Source of the DNA: Phascolomyces articulosus
Taxonomy: Eukaryota; Mucoromycota; Mucoromycetes; Mucorales; Lichtheimiaceae
Direction: 5' to 3'
Length of the DNA stretch: 64,000 bases
Assembly (NCBI GenBank): GCA_025677815.1
Contig: JAIXMP010000009.1
Location: forward strand, 372,001-436,000
The position numbers were made by a program, and so were the translations under genes. The notes beneath the pieces are model-generated. The model made no database searches. It was not told where the DNA came from and saw nothing but the letters and a program-made list of their open reading frames with translations. Of this stretch, positions 51,283 through 62,537 are shown piece by piece; positions within the stretch are counted from its first letter, which is position 1, and the number at the start of each line of letters is the position of its first letter.

Positions 51283-52058
51283 CTACGATGGACAACAAGA
51301 AACGACCATCATTCCCCATTCCCCAGTGATAGCATGTTTAAATACAACTTTAGTCAACACAAGAACATAAGTGAAGCTATGCAATAAGAGAAAAAAGGAT
51401 GCAGAAGAGAAAAGAACACAATCATTATCAAAGTCACCACCACCGTAAGTATCTATGCTGACGGCACAGTAGCAGAAACTAATAGTACCAACGACGAAAC
51501 CATAGTAAAATATATCACGCAAGTCGGTTGAACGGAATAAACCATGCTCACGACGATGAGGAGGAACAGGCATTTGAAGTGGGTTAACAGGTGCAAGACC
51601 AAGGTTAGTGACAGTTGGATAGTGGTTGTGAAACAATTGCTAAACTAAATTTGCAAAGGAGAGATGGAAAAGTACGAAATATACCATATGTGCCACGGAA
51701 ATCTAAACGAGCAATCAAAAGAAGTGCAAGACCCACATTGACAGTAATTAAATAAACACAGAAACGGTAAATACACGACGACCTTCTTCAATAGAACTAC
51801 TAGCAATTGTTGCAATAATACTAATCAAGATGAGGGCTGCGGAATTCTAACCATGATCCATACCTACACATTAATCCAACCTTTACGGAATAAAAATACA
51901 ATCACCCCAGCGGCAACAATTTGTCCAGTAAAAATGATTAATACATTTGTTAGTGTTTGTGTGATGCCTGATCCTCCCCCTCCTCCTCCTCCTCCTCCTC
52001 CTCCAACACCACCACCACAACCACCAACACTATCATGGCTATTAGAAGTTCTCGCCAT
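51283..52058 (-). pseudogene. Decayed membrane-protein gene, P-type ATPase-like C-terminal piece
   Basis: On the minus strand, an ATG at 52058 opens a Gly-rich start followed by a hydrophobic stretch TLTNVLIIFTGQIVAAGVIV. After a frame change come ATIASSSIEEGRRVFTVS and, after another, YLITVNVGLALLLIARLDFR. A further segment at 51636-51283 reads LQMPVPPHRREHGLFRSTDL, RDIFYYGFVVGTISF and YGGGDFDNDC. IEEGRRVF followed by a helix, then PP-x-R-R-x-x-x-G-L-F, Y-G-F-x-x-G and G-D-F-x-x-D-C, resembles the C-terminal membrane part of fungal type IID (Na/K-exporting) P-type ATPases, although the first segment does not fit that fold. An internal GTATAT...TTTAG intron appears retained. Frame breaks make it non-functional as read. 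The family call is tentative. Confidence 0.4.
51978..52004. repeat. (TCC)n microsatellite
   Basis: A CCT/TCC trinucleotide run, read directly. On the minus strand it codes poly-Gly in one frame and poly-Glu in another. Confidence 0.85.
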
Positions 52059-52188
52059 TGGAGGGTATCATGATCATTATTTGGAAATTTGACATAAAGA
52101 CGTATAGGGCAAATAATAGTACTCACACATAAAAAAATATGCCAATTAAAGTCTTTTCTTTTTTCGCTGAAAAAACTGGGAGTTGCTA

Positions 52189-52925
52189 TTACGTGCAGTA
52201 GAAGAGGAAGCTGAGATAGTGAAAAGATTGGAACGTGGTTGTACATGGCGTAAACACGTTGAGTTGAAGTTTGGTAAGAAATGGTAGATTGAAATGCTTC
52301 TGTTGACATGGTGTAAGTAGTATTATTGTTTTGAATAGAGAATGTAGATTGATAGCACGTAAAGCCAGATTGTCACGTGCTTGATTGGGGGAACCATTGA
52401 CATGCAAAATAAGTGTTCGGAGGTCGCGAAGGATAATGAAGAAGCGTGTTAACTGATCTTGTGGTAATATTTGTAATAGTTCATTCGCCAAGACATCTAG
52501 TGGTCGAAAAGTAGAGGTATCTGATACTGCAGAGAACAAAAGGTATTGTCATCGGGGATTTGGCCCAGCGGTTGGGATTGTTTGAGGTGCTGTGTATCGT
52601 ATTCCATGAATGGGTGGATATGTTTCTATAATTGATCGTTTCTGATCATCAGTGAGTTGTTGACTAAGTAAACCATGAGAAAGTTCCGGCAATAGTTGAA
52701 TTAGCTCAACTGAAGGAGTTCATTCGTAACGAGGTCTGGTAGGAAGTGAATGAGGGTGAGCTGCCGGCTGAGGTGTAGGCATGCCCAAGCTGGCTAATAG
52801 TTCCTGCTGCTGCTGCTGTTGTTGTTGTAATTGTTGTTGTAAAGAAGCAGTGAGTTCCTGTTGATCGGCAGGAGCTGTATGTTTTGTTGTTGCTGTTGCT
52901 TGGTGTTTATGTCAGAAGAATCCAT
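52189..52925 (-). pseudogene. Poly-Gln protein pseudogene, unknown family
   Basis: The minus strand opens with MDSSDINT at 52925, changes frame, then reads ADQQELTASLQQQLQ, a Gln run, and ELLASLGMPTPQPAAHPHSL to a TGA. The same frame continues as TPSVELIQLLPELSHGLLSQ and SIIETYPPIHGIRYTAPQT to a second TGA, then goes on with DTSTFRPLDVLANELLQILP and DQLTRFFIILRDLRTLIL, ending at 52189. One frameshift plus two in-frame TGA codons within otherwise fluent protein sequence mark a pseudogene. The family was not recognised. It could once have been a nuclear regulator, judging only by the Gln-rich part. Confidence 0.55.
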
Positions 52926-53536
52926 GTTAGAAAGTCTCAATAGGCGGTAATGTTCAGGAGCGATAAAGACTACAGTTTATTATTAGATAGTTATACCCTT
53001 ATATATATTTTTTCTTTCCTTCTCTCTTTGTATTTCCGCACAATAAAGTGAAAAAGTAGATCACAGCATATATACTTAAAGGTCGGAATCGACGGTCTCT
53101 AGGGATTGACCCGATATTTATCGGCCGTCAATTGGAGAGAACAGTAGATATGCGTGAATTGTTTGCAAACTCTAGTCAAAGTCATCAACTTAGTATATAA
53201 ATTAACGTAGTCAGTTAAGAACAAGTTTCGATTATGTTACATGTATTACTGTATTGATGAACCACAATGGTATAAAGAAATCTTTAACGGTTTTAATCAG
53301 TAAGTTGCTATTAGATAACATATTATTACGAATGTAGTCTTTTGTCATTTTAAAAAACAATATTATCCTCTGCCATAGCTTAGTTCTATTTGCGTTATTG
53401 CACATTTGAGACAAAATCGAATGGTTTGTCTTAATTATCCGTTATAGATATTTGAACAGAAGTATGTGGATTTGCTTTTCCAGCTTGGTATCCACGTTAA
53501 ATCATTCTTTTATTGGCCAAAAGCCATTTCTTAACT
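52926..53536. other. Intergenic before HBS1, with a strong hairpin
   Basis: No coding signal. It contains the imperfect hairpin at 53096-53140. The right end leads into the HBS1 promoter and its 36-bp element. Confidence 0.5.
53096..53140. other. Long stacked hairpin
   Basis: Three paired blocks nest around a short loop: TCTCT (53096-53100) with AGAGA (53136-53140), ATTGAC (53105-53110) with GTCAAT (53127-53132), and CCGAT (53111-53115) with ATCGG (53120-53124). The two inner helices are separated only by CC on one side. The neighbouring DNA is not palindromic. Whether it is an RNA structure, a protein site or chance is unknown. Confidence 0.45.
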
Positions 53537-53572
53537 TTTAATATGATTGGCGTCAGGCACTTTAACACCGCC
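53537..53572 (+). promoter_or_regulatory. 36-bp promoter element, copy 2 (HBS1)
   Basis: This matches 3439-3474 at 32 of 36 positions, with the identical core CAGGCACTTTAAC. It lies 80 bp before the HBS1 start codon in the direction of transcription. Confidence 0.45.
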
Positions 53573-53652
53573 TCTGCACAGCCAAGTTGTCTCAGAACAA
53601 AAAAAAAAAAAAAACCAGGTTTTTGAACCTTTTTGCACAACTACAAAAAAAA

Positions 53653-56600
53653 ATGTCGCGACACAGAGCAGTTCGAAATTTGGATATCGAAGGTAAAAAA
53701 CTTTTTGTGCTTTTACACTCACCATGGCATGATTACAATCCATAATACTAATGATGTTTGTATCCGTGTATTATTATTTTTTTTTTGGTGGCGCTTGAAA
53801 TGAATATATATAAATATATATAGAGGTTCTCGAAGAAGATGATTATGCGGACGAGTATGACGAAAATGAATGTAAGTTGAAAGAATCATGAGGTGGTATA
53901 TATATATGTATATTTTGGTTTCTTTGAAGAGAATAATGAATATATATATTGTGTTCTAGTGGACGAAGGCGATCTTTCACAAGAAGATCGAACCAACTTG
54001 GCAGAAGGTTTAGCTCACGTCCATAGCGTGGTGGGTGACAATATTCCTGTTTCAGATACTGAGATTAAAGAAGCACTATGGTATTATTACTTTGACCGAG
54101 AAGAAACGGTGAATTGGGTTGTTGGTAAGTTTGGAGAATATCCATAGGAGTTCTATAGTTTAATGATAACTGATTTTATACTTTCCCAACATCCAAAATC
54201 GATACACACAGAACAAATTGCCCAAAGAAAAGCAGAAGAGGAAAAGCAAAAGAAGAAGGCAGCTAAAAAAGCAGCCAAAGGTAATGTGATCTCCAACATT
54301 TCTTTCATCAAAATCCTTCTCCCAATTGCAAGCTGTTATTTTTTCCCCTTTGTCTGTCCCCCTCCCCTCTCCACATTCTTTCCTCTTATATATATAAAAC
54401 GGATATATGGATGATTAAAATACAAAGGTGAGTTTATCAAAATGTGATGATACATTTTTTTCATTGATCTATTATTTTCATGAAATTTGGAATTTGTTCC
54501 TAACTTTTTATTTCTTTTTCATTTGACAAGATCAGTTTTTTTTATTGATTTGATTTATTTATATGTTTTTTATTATTCTCTATAGATCGTCAACCAAAAT
54601 ACCGTCGTCCTCCATCGACACTCTATCCAATGGTCCTTTGGAAACGAGAACAACAACAAGCGTTGGAAAGTCAAACAAAACCAAAACCTACTTCCCTTGC
54701 CCAACTCAGCCAACGATCCCATCCACGCACTTCAGCATTACAAAGTCTTGCGAATCGAAACACACCTACCAAAAGTGATTCAGAGGATGGAAAAACAAAG
54801 CCGTCTCTTCTTGGATTAGCCAAGAAAAATAATGAAGCCAAAAAATCGACGGGTGTTGGACCTTCTTCTTCACTTCAATCATTGGCTCAAAAAGCAACAG
54901 GACAACGGGGTCAGACGGCATTACAAAGTTTAGCATCACGACAAACGTCGCGTCCATTATCATCATCGTCAACAACCACGGAACCACCCAAAACATCGTT
55001 GACAGCATTAGCCAAGTTGGCCAAGAAGGAAGATGCTTCAGCACAACGTACACGGTTATCTCATCTTGCTACACGTACTACTACTACGACAACAACAGCA
55101 CCATCACCATCCACCAATAATAAACTTTCTGGATTGGCAGGTCTTGCAAAGAAACAAAATGTCGCATCAACTACACCTGAATATAAGAAGAAAGACGAAA
55201 AACCAATATCATCCAATGTAAAAGAACAACCTAAAATACAAGAGGAAATACCACGACAACAACAGTCATTACCTTCTGAACAATCACAGCAACCAAAGAT
55301 ATTGATACCCTTGTCAACTAATCCATTATGTGCACCACCATCAGCGGCGGCGACCTTTTTATTTAAAAACCCAGGGAAAGGAGGAAGAGGACATACCGAT
55401 ACAACAGCGAATTCATTACTTGCCTCCATACCTGATTCTGTTGGAAAAGCATTTTATGAAGCCATCAAAACATCTGCTGATAATATTCATGTATTTACAT
55501 TTAATGTACCCAGTCCGGATGATATTGGCTTGGAAGCACAAAGCCATCGTAGTGGCGGACGTAAATGATGATGGAATTTAGGATTTACATATATATATCT
55601 ATTTATTGCTTTATTTTTATCAATGTACACTTCTTTTTATTCCCCATCTTGAACGGCTTGCAATTTCCTTTTTTTTTTGTCATGTTGTATCATTTTATGT
55701 TGTGTTGTTCATGTTGTTTTTTAAATGTTTGCTCTCTAACTGATTATGATCTAACCTCTACTCATCTTTTTTCAAAAAAAAAAAAAAAAAAAGCAACAGC
55801 AACACCACCCAAGAAACCTACGCCTCATTCTTCCGCCGCAACATCCAAACAACAACAACCCTTATCACACCATGAAGAAGATCAATTATCTCAAGATATG
55901 CAAGGATTAGGGTTTGTAAAGAAACCTACCATAAAATTATCTGCTGCATCCACACCTGCTTCTACACCACCGGATACACCACGTTCTACCTCTCCTTTAT
56001 CCAAAGTACCTGCTGCTAAAAGAATTAATGTGATGGAAGAATATGAGAAACGTTCGGGTGAAAAACCAAAATTGAATTTGGTGGTGATTGGTAAAAAAAA
56101 AATAGTTTGCCATAGAGAAGGATGGAAATACTTATCTGTTGGATGGAAACACATATCTAATCTAGGTCACGTGGATGCGGGTAAATCGACATTGATGGGA
56201 CATGTATTATATGCACTTGGTCAGGTCAATGATCGTACAATGAAAAAATATGAACGTGATGCTCAAAAGATTGGCAAAGGATCATTTGCTTATGCTTGGG
56301 TATTGGATGAAACTGGAGAAGAACGGGACCGGTAAAGAATCATTCAGATGAGTATGGAAGAGAGAGAAAGAACCTATGAATTTCTTATATAAATATATAT
56401 TGTGTTTTCTTTATATATTAGTGGTATTACAATGGATATTGCCATGAATAGTTTTGAAACCGATCATCGAAGCTTTACCTTATTGGATGCACCAGGCCAT
56501 CGTGATTTTATTCCTAACATGATTTCTGGTACAGCTCAGGTAAGCATACTATTAATACAGATTGAATAGAACACATAATGTTGAACAAGTGTATGTATAT

Positions 56601-58191
56601 ACGTATCTTTATCTGGTTTAGGCGGATGCAGCTATTTTAGTAGTAGACGCTAGTACAGGTGGATTTGAATCAGGTTTTGTAGCCAATGGTCAAACTAAAG
56701 AACATGCTATCCTTGCCCGTAGTCTGGGTGTACAACAAATGATTATTGCTGTCAATAAATTAGATACGGTAAAAAGTTGAACATGACCCTCTCTTTTTGA
56801 TAGAGAGAGAGAGAGATTCTAGATAGAAACAAGAAATAATCCATTTATTTATGTATATATATATAGTTGGATTGGGATCAAGGACGATATGATGAAATTG
56901 TGGAGAGATTAGGCATCTTTTTAACCCAAGCTGGATTCCGTAAATCTAATCTTTCGTATATCCCGGTCTCTGGATTAACGGGAGAAAATTTAATTAAAAA
57001 GAGTAAACTAGTACCGTGGTATCAAGGCCCATCCTTATTTGAATTGATTGGTACGACTTTTTCATATAGACAGATAGAGACAGAACGACTTATTCAAACA
57101 CACACACGCACACACGTTGTGACTCTATAGATGCATTCGAACCACCGGTACGCCAATTAGATAAACCACTTCGTATTGGCGTGACTGATTTCTTTAAAGG
57201 AGGTATCGGTAGTAGTAGTGGCGTATCTGCAGGAGGAACCATTGATGCTGGTCATGTGCAAGTAGGAGAACAATTGATGGTGGTCCCAGGTGGAGAAATT
57301 GGTGTGGTAAAAGCATTACAAGTTAATGATGAGACATCGACGTGGGGTGCTGCAGGTGATTCTGTATTAATGACGTTAACAGGTTTGGATATCATGAATT
57401 TAAGGTAAGTGAGATTGGGGATGCGGGTGGATTCATTATTCACATATCTTTTTTGTCATACTGCTTTTATTGAAATTTGATATCGAAAAAAAAAAAAAAA
57501 AACTTGTTAGTTCTGGATGTGTCTTGTGCAACCCACTTCATCCTGTTCCTGTCAGTTCTACATTTACAGCACAAATTGTTGTTTTTGATCTTAAAGTTCC
57601 TATTACCTCTGGTTACCCGGTAAATATTTTTTGAAGAGAGAAGGGGGAGGGAGAGGAAGGAATATATAAAAAATCCAAGTAAAGTTTGGGGAAGAGAATG
57701 TTACCAACTTTCTCTCCTGTTTCTCATGACAAAATGCTGGTTTTTTTTTCTGACGTGGGCAAAACCATAGGTTGTTTTACATCATCAAAGTCTGGATGAA
57801 CCTGCTTCTATTATAAAACTGATATCTATTTTGGATAAATCGACTGGAGAAATTACCAAACGAAATCCTCGGTAAGGAAAGGGGGAAGATCATCATTTTG
57901 GTAGTGTTTGCTAAACACGGAAAGCATTTTTTTACTTTTTTTTTTACTTAGACATTTATCCAAGGGGATGACAGCCAAAGTAAAGATTCAATTGACAAAT
58001 CGACCCATTCCACTGGAAACATTCAAGGATAATAAACAATTAGGTCGAGTTATGCTCCGTAAAGCGGGTGAAACGGTAGCTGCGGGTGTTGTTGATGAGG
58101 TATATATATATATTGATATAAGTATATATATATTCTAAAATGGATGGCTAACGGTATCTATATCTATTAGATATTAACCTATGGATCTTAA
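53653..58191 (+). CDS. HBS1: Ribosome-rescue translational GTPase HBS1
   Basis: Fifteen exons: 53653-53692, 53824-53871, 53960-54124, 54212-54280, 54586-55560, 55794-56090, 56166-56331, 56422-56539, 56622-56768, 56867-57050, 57131-57404, 57511-57619, 57771-57871, 57952-58099 and 58171-58191. All phases close, giving 953 aa. With Dom34/Pelota, HBS1 splits stalled ribosomes. The Hbs1 N-terminal domain (about 1-85) contains [21 protein letters not shown] and [21 protein letters not shown] long basic linker carries repeated S-x-L-x-x-L-A motifs. The G domain begins near 525: GHVDAGKS (G1), [14 protein letters not shown] (switch I), DAPGHRDF (G3), NKLD (G4) and SGLTGENL (G5). EF-Tu-like domains 2 and 3 follow ([39 protein letters not shown]). 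It is longer than yeast Hbs1 (611 aa) mainly through the linker. Exon 6 could also start 6 nt later. Confidence 0.93.
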
Positions 58192-58458
58192 TAAAAAAAA
58201 TCCCATACATCCTAGTTTAATTAGAAGTTTTTTTTATATAATAATAAGTTTATATTCAAATTTACCCCTGAAAAAATTGTCACTTGACCTTTAAGTGATC
58301 GGATGGTTCCGTGTAATGTGTAAATGCATATCATTGATCCGTTTTGAACATTCTTTTACATAAAATGCACCTCGTCTTCTTTCTTACATTTCTTTGCATA
58401 TTCTCTTTTATAAACAAGTCCTTTTCACTTTTTTTTTTCTCTTTTTTAATACAAAATT

Positions 58459-59570
58459 ATGTTATTACGTCTTGGCACTTGTATTTTTTTATTAATCAAC
58501 CTATGTTTTGTTATTTTATCATCAGCAGTACCCGTTGATAATACAGTTAACAAGAATAATCGTCCTATATCATCACCACAGACAATAACAACAAAAACGA
58601 CAACGATACGTCAATCCTCAATTATAGAACCTGTTACTCTTATCAGCCACAACAAAGAGGAGGATACTCTTTTCATTCAAGATAACAATAATGATGATGT
58701 AGAAGAAGAGTCATTAATAGCGTCATTATTAATGATTGGTATATCCGAGATTGGCGATAAAACTTTCTTAATAGCTGCAGTGATGGCCATGAAACATCCA
58801 AGATGGGCCGTTTTTACAGGTGCTTTTTCGGCGTTATGTTTGATGGCTGTGGTCTCTTCATTACTTGGTCGTGTTGTACCACAGTTGATCCCAAAAAATT
58901 ATACCGATATGATAGCGGCTATTTTATTTTTCTTTTTTGGTTTACGTATGGCATGGGAAGCGCATTGTATGAAAAAACAAGAACAACAACACTATACCGC
59001 AGTGGATAAGACGGATGATGAGGATATCGAAGATATGACTACTATCTATCACGAGAATAATAAAGCTGAATATCAAGGATCATTATCAGAAGATGAATAT
59101 GAACATGAAGAAAAAAAGATACGACAAAAACAACAGCCTGTTTTAGTAGAAGCGTTTATTCTTACATTTTTAGGAGAATGGGGAGACAAGTCACAAATTT
59201 CAACGATTGCTTTAGCAGCATCTAATGTAATGTATTTTATTATATTACCTAATAAAAAAGTGGATATTAGTCTATTACTACTTTATCTGAGGATGATAAC
59301 TAATGATATATATAATATAGGATGTGCTATGGGTGACCATCGGTGTGATTGTAGGTCATGGTATATGTACTGGCTTGGCAGTATTGGGAGGACGATTGAT
59401 TGCTGATCGAATTTCTGTAAGAACAGGTAAATAAATAATAAGGAGAGAAGGGATAATAAAGTTCATGACTTTTTTAACATGTCTTCTTTTTAGTGGCTAT
59501 GGTTGGATCGTTTATGTTTATTTTATTTGGATGTGTTTATATTCATCATGCAATATACCTTCAAGAATAA
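58459..59570 (+). CDS. GDT1: GDT1-like cation/H+ antiporter (UPF0016 family)
   Basis: Exons 58459-59226, 59321-59426 and 59494-59570 join in phase to give 316 aa. Gdt1/TMEM165 supplies Mn and Ca to the Golgi lumen, supporting glycosylation. The N terminus MLLRLGTCIFLLINLCFVIL is a signal sequence. Two copies of the family signature E-x-G-D-K-[ST] are present, EIGDKTFLIAAVMAM in the first half and LGEWGDKSQISTIAL in the second, each in a membrane span. A charged loop with DKTDDEDIEDM and SEDEYEHEE lies between, as in fungal members. The end reads LAVLGGRLIADRIS then VAMVGSFMFILFGCVYI. It starts 267 bp after HBS1 in the same direction, and a CT/T-rich stretch precedes the start. No break was seen. 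Confidence 0.94.
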
Positions 59571-60370
59571 TAAATCCCACATGCAAAGAAAAAACGCAGT
59601 GTAACCATCTACTTCATAATTCTATATTAGTACCTTTTTGTGCGGGTAATTTTTTGGGTAACCCCCCAACGAATAAATCTGGGCATTAAAAAAAAGAAAA
59701 AGTGATCGACGGACAGTTTTTATATATATATATATATATAAAGGATAATTTCCAGTTTCTCTGCTTAATAAAGATATCTTTTATTATTATTATTGTTATT
59801 ATTATTATTTTCAACACATCATCATCACTAATCCACCTATCAATAATAATATTCTATCTATTGAATCGTTATCTAGTCGACCCTTATTGAACTAATAATA
59901 ATAAATTCAAAAAGGATATTAAACCAGGATTTGGTAAAAAAAAAAAAAAAAGCACGAGTACAATTACTTTTTGCCTCTATTTAGGTAATTTTTTTAATAC
60001 TCCTCTTTCTTCTTTTCCCTTTAAAATAACCCCCAAAAACGATGAAAAAAGTCAGCTTTCAATTGTCACTTTCCACTTGTACTCCAATTTAAATCGGAAA
60101 AAGTAATAAAAGGATAAAATATATTATTATAATACTGGTCTAATGTTACACACTGCACGCTAAAGCTTAATGGAAAGATCGTAATATTCTTTTTCTGAAA
60201 GCTGATTTACCTTCTTTAACTTTGGCTCGTTTTTTATCTTTCTTGGCTTCTTTTTCTTATTTATTGAGTAACTTCTACTTCTTCTTCTTTAACTTTTACT
60301 CTCCTTTTTCTCTTTGTATATTTATATCCTTCTTCCCGCCTCTCTATTCATTCATTCATTTAAAAACTAC
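59571..60370. other. Intergenic, GDT1 3' flank and promoter of the next gene
   Basis: Contains a TA run at about 59720-59740, ATT repeats near 59777-59810 and an A-run near 59937-59951. CT-rich DNA from 60220 to 60360 is probably the promoter. No gene was supported. Confidence 0.5.
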
Positions 60371-62095
60371 ATGTCATTCCTTCACGTTCGTTCACTCAAA
60401 CGAAATCGTCTATTACGTCGATTAGCTATCTTTTCATTATTAACAGCATTTACATTTTTATTCGTATCATGGTTAACAGAAACACCCTTCATCAAAGAAC
60501 AGCAACAGAGACGTACATCACCTATTATTTCAAAACAACAACCACCCCGTTATGGTCATGTAAAAGAACATCATCATACAGCAGCTGCAGGAGGTGATGT
60601 GGATGTAACAGTGCCTCGCGATTTTGTATTGGACTCTATTCGTCGTATTCGTAATAATAGAAAACGACCTACACAACGAGTACCTGAATATTTGAAGAAC
60701 AATAATGATAACCCTGATACCATACAACAACAACAACAACAACAAAAAGATTCTGAAACGGATCGTAGTAACATCGTCGTCACTCCCAGTAACAACGATA
60801 CTCCAACTAATAATAACCAAGGTAACAAAGAGGAAAAACCAATGTATCCCGAAGATAAAGTATACAAACAAGATCGCGATCAAGAATTTTTGCCACCAGG
60901 TGATGGTACAGATCCCAATGAAAAATACCTTGGCTTTTACCCTCATTCAGGGTTTCACAATCAACGGATTGCATTAGTGAATGCACTCTTGTTGGCCGAA
61001 CGTTTGAATCGTACATTACTCCTTCCACCTGTGGTCTTAGGTGAACCTATTCATTGGCGCAAATACGATTCCTTAGAATCCTTCCATCGTCGCATGACCA
61101 AAGCTCATCTTGATCATTGTCAAGCATCGCTTGAAACCCCGGAAAATGCCTCGGAAACGTGCCTTGCTTCGTATCGTTACACATCGTTAAGGTGGGACAG
61201 ACTCTTTGATATGTCGACGCTCAAACAGCGCGTACGTATTCGATATCGTGATGATTATGATCGTTCCTATTTGCAACGTCAATACAATATTTCCGCTCAT
61301 GATACCTATCATGTCAAGGATTCGATATTGTACGATTATCGTATAGCCGATGTCAAGGACCATGGGAAACCATTGGCAAAGTATCAACGAGAGTTGTATA
61401 TGGAGGATTTAGAAGCGATTCCACAGCGATTGTTAAGTTTTGGTTCTCTTTTCGGTACAGGGCGCGTGATGGCTTCCACGTCCGAAGCTCAAGAACTACG
61501 GGATTTCTTGTTTCGACAGTTTGTCTTTTCGAGAAAAGCACTACCAGATCTTTTTGAAGAAGCTGAAGCTATCATCCGTCGGCTAGGCGGGACAGGTACC
61601 TATGTTGCTATACATGCCCGTGTAGGTGATAGTATTTTTGAACGGTTTTCGGGCGATGTCATGGGTAAATTATGGAGAGATCTTCAAAAATATGCTCCCC
61701 TTGTGCAACAACCGCGCACAGAAGGTTGTTTGGCCCCTCCTTCTTTGAGTGATGTTTCATTCTCATCCAGGGCCATTGATTGGCAATCCAAGACTACGTC
61801 AAGACCTTTGGTGGTATTTATGGCCACAGATTCATTAGATCCTCATAATGATCCATTATTTGAACAAATTTTCCAATTGTTCCCTTGTATTGTCACATTA
61901 AATGATATGTTTGATTTTAAACAATCGAAATTATTTGATATGGTCAATCCTGAAGATGGTATCAAGTATGGAAAGTTCCTCGTGCCTTTCTTGGATGGCT
62001 TGATTGCTAGCCACGCTCAAGAATTTACTGGTTCCATGTGGAGTACTTTTAGCTCCTATATCAAGTTTTTACACCAACAATATATTCCAAACTAA
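60371..62095 (+). CDS. O-fucosyltransferase-like type II membrane protein
   Basis: A single exon of 574 aa from the ATG at 60371; an in-frame ATG at 60314 would add 19 residues before the basic stretch. The layout is type II: short basic cytoplasmic end HVRSLKRNRLLRRL, membrane anchor AIFSLLTAFTFLFVSWL (about 18-36), a Gln/Asn-rich stem (about 40-170), then the catalytic region. Catalytic signatures are YLGFYPHSGFHNQRIALVNA and LLLAERLNRTLLLPPVVLG, the nucleotide-sugar domain start of GDP-fucose O-fucosyltransferase-like proteins, and later YVAIHARVGDSIFERFSGD, RPLVVFMATDSLD and the Cys-containing LFPCIVTLNDMFDF. H-A-R-x-G-D corresponds to the donor-binding H-x-R region. A Golgi glycosyltransferase is likely; the sugar and acceptor are inferred from family only. 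Confidence 0.8.
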   Translation: MSFLHVRSLKRNRLLRRLAIFSLLTAFTFLFVSWLTETPFIKEQQQRRTSPIISKQQPPRYGHVKEHHHTAAAGGDVDVTVPRDFVLDSIRRIRNNRKRPTQRVPEYLKNNNDNPDTIQQQQQQQKDSETDRSNIVVTPSNNDTPTNNNQGNKEEKPMYPEDKVYKQDRDQEFLPPGDGTDPNEKYLGFYPHSGFHNQRIALVNALLLAERLNRTLLLPPVVLGEPIHWRKYDSLESFHRRMTKAHLDHCQASLETPENASETCLASYRYTSLRWDRLFDMSTLKQRVRIRYRDDYDRSYLQRQYNISAHDTYHVKDSILYDYRIADVKDHGKPLAKYQRELYMEDLEAIPQRLLSFGSLFGTGRVMASTSEAQELRDFLFRQFVFSRKALPDLFEEAEAIIRRLGGTGTYVAIHARVGDSIFERFSGDVMGKLWRDLQKYAPLVQQPRTEGCLAPPSLSDVSFSSRAIDWQSKTTSRPLVVFMATDSLDPHNDPLFEQIFQLFPCIVTLNDMFDFKQSKLFDMVNPEDGIKYGKFLVPFLDGLIASHAQEFTGSMWSTFSSYIKFLHQQYIPN

Positions 62096-62537
62096 TTTCG
62101 GAATCAAAACACACACATTCTCCTCCTCCATTCACATTATATCAACCATTTAAAATATATATATACACACGCACACCTTCCAAATGATAACAACCATTTC
62201 TATTTATAGCAAATCATCCATCTCACCCTTATTTCCATCTCATCCGAAACCTCTTTTCTTCTTGTTCTTCTTATCCATCCATTTTGACACATTCACACAC
62301 AACGTCTTAAAAAAAACTTTTTTTTGTATTTTTTTTTCCTTTCTGCTTCCCTCGATTTATTATTTCCCTCATGTAAATTTGTTATTTTTTTATATGCCAT
62401 TTTTTTGCTTTTTTTATTAATAATATTATTATTTTGTATCTTTTTTCCACATCCCCAAAAAATCACCATCACATATTCTTTCGTGTGTATTATTATTATT
62501 CTTTCTTGTTTTGCATGCAAATAAAAAAGAAAAATTA
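62096..62537. other. Shared 3' flank of convergent genes
   Basis: T-rich DNA between the stop codons of the fucosyltransferase-like gene (plus) and EB1 (minus). It holds both 3' untranslated regions and no gene. Confidence 0.6.

Noticed and set aside
51853..52092. Poly-Pro plus-strand frame
   Set aside because: Produced by the CCT microsatellite; the minus strand carries the protein-like sequence.
60530..61541. Minus-strand frames opposite the fucosyltransferase-like gene
   Set aside because: Antisense shadows of an intact, motif-bearing plus-strand gene.
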